From the NCBI RefSeq assembly GCF_001746415.1, contig NZ_MEHJ01000001.1, positions 2,501,001 to 2,565,000 of the forward strand: a DNA stretch of 64,000 bases, given 5' to 3'. This document shows, one piece after another, positions 63,615 through 64,000 of the stretch; within the stretch, counting starts at the first letter, position 1, and each line of letters opens with the position of its first letter. Below the pieces are notes generated by a model that worked only from the letters and a program-made list of their open reading frames with translations, ran no database searches and had not been told where the DNA came from. The DNA is from Streptomyces agglomeratus (GTDB taxonomy: Bacteria > Actinomycetota > Actinomycetes > Streptomycetales > Streptomycetaceae). The translations under genes and the position numbers were made by a program.

Positions 63615-64000
63615 TTGGAGCGCAGGACAATCGGTGCGGCAGCGCTCGAAGTGGGCGCGATCGGACTCGGATGCATGCCGATGAGCTGGGCGTACACCGG
63701 CTCGCAGCAGCGGGGGGACCGGTCGGTGCGTACCGTTCACGCGGCGCTCGACGCGGGATCCAGCCTGCTCGACACCGCCGACATGTACGGGCCCTTCACC
63801 AACGAGCTGCTGCTGGGGCGGGTGCTCAAGGAGCGGCGCGCCGACGCGTTCGTCTCGACCAAGTGCGGGCTGCTGGTCGGTGATCAGCACATCGTCGCCA
63901 ATGGGCGTCCGGGGTACGTACGGCGGGCGTGTGACGCTTCGCTGCGGCGGCTCCAGACCGATGTGATCGACCTCTACCAGCTGCACCGGCCCGATCCGGA
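63615..64000 (+). CDS. Aldo/keto reductase (5' part, cut by window end)
   Basis: Begins MERRTIGAAALEVGAIGLGCMP at TTG 63615, with GGAGGGG about 9 nt upstream. Early AKR elements are visible: LGCMPMSW, LDTADMYG (with catalytic Asp/Tyr) and STKCGL (catalytic Lys). The rest, with catalytic His, lies beyond position 64000. Likely an NADPH-dependent oxidoreductase; product unknown. Confidence 0.83.
   Translation, partial: MERRTIGAAALEVGAIGLGCMPMSWAYTGSQQRGDRSVRTVHAALDAGSSLLDTADMYGPFTNELLLGRVLKERRADAFVSTKCGLLVGDQHIVANGRPGYVRRACDASLRRLQTDVIDLYQLHRPDP

Overview
The window is high-GC actinobacterial chromosome and almost certainly from a Streptomyces. The evidence is many GTG/TTG starts, GGAGG ribosome-binding sites, two tandem conservons (cvnABCD), Tat-exported hydrolases, and a gene order that by memory follows the gltX - cvn1 - cvn2 - accE/accB - cimA - urease - ilvE - leuB - proline catabolism - serA - ilvCNB stretch of the Streptomyces core. 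No database search was possible, so product names rest on motifs and family resemblance read by eye.

Layout. 1-690: a minus-strand cluster of five tRNAs (three Glu-CTC, two Gln-CTG) with its own terminator. 693-10554: a HAD phosphatase, a type I restriction-modification set (hsdM, hsdS, hsdR), gltX, a frameshifted fumarylacetoacetate-hydrolase-family gene and a 59-residue protein. 11128-21555: two complete conservons on the plus strand, each encoding a membrane histidine-kinase-like protein, a roadblock protein, a DUF742 protein and a Ras-like GTPase. 21665-23468: accE and accB (acyl-CoA carboxylase). 23633-30745: exported hydrolases (PL8 hyaluronate-type lyase, GH64 beta-1,3-glucanase, M15-like protein), a YceI protein and a TPM/YgcG-like membrane protein. 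30840-41008: cimA, then a compact ureAB-ureC-aguA-tetR operon divergent from an NCS1 transporter, then ilvE and leuB. 41136-48603: exported or membrane functions (acid phosphatase-like, SGNH esterase, phospholipase D-like, streptogrisin-like protease, DUF1206) and an aminoglycoside 2'-N-acetyltransferase homologue. 48703-53405: a proline dehydrogenase/P5C dehydrogenase operon divergent from a PucR-type regulator, then an I36-type inhibitor. 53710-64000: serA, ilvC, ilvN, ilvB with an attenuator leader peptide, a GGDEF/degenerate-EAL membrane protein, a D-2-hydroxyacid dehydrogenase and the start of an aldo/keto reductase.

How the genes fit together. Branched-chain amino acid synthesis dominates the second half: cimA (citramalate), ilvB/N/C, leuB and ilvE are dispersed single genes rather than one operon, and ilvB carries a peptide-coding attenuator. 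gltX sits near tRNA-Glu and tRNA-Gln genes, which fits a non-discriminating GluRS if this organism, like most actinobacteria, lacks GlnRS. The two conservons are separated by two terminators and so can be expressed independently.

Most notable points: an HsdR with an apparent in-frame loss of the Walker A P-loop; a one-base C-run frameshift in the gene coupled to gltX; a 98-bp identical block between cvnD1 and cvnD2 that suggests gene conversion; a diguanylate cyclase whose EAL partner has lost its metal ligands; a possible agmatine-urease operon with an altered urease flap; and LacI-type operators around the lyase/glucanase pair.
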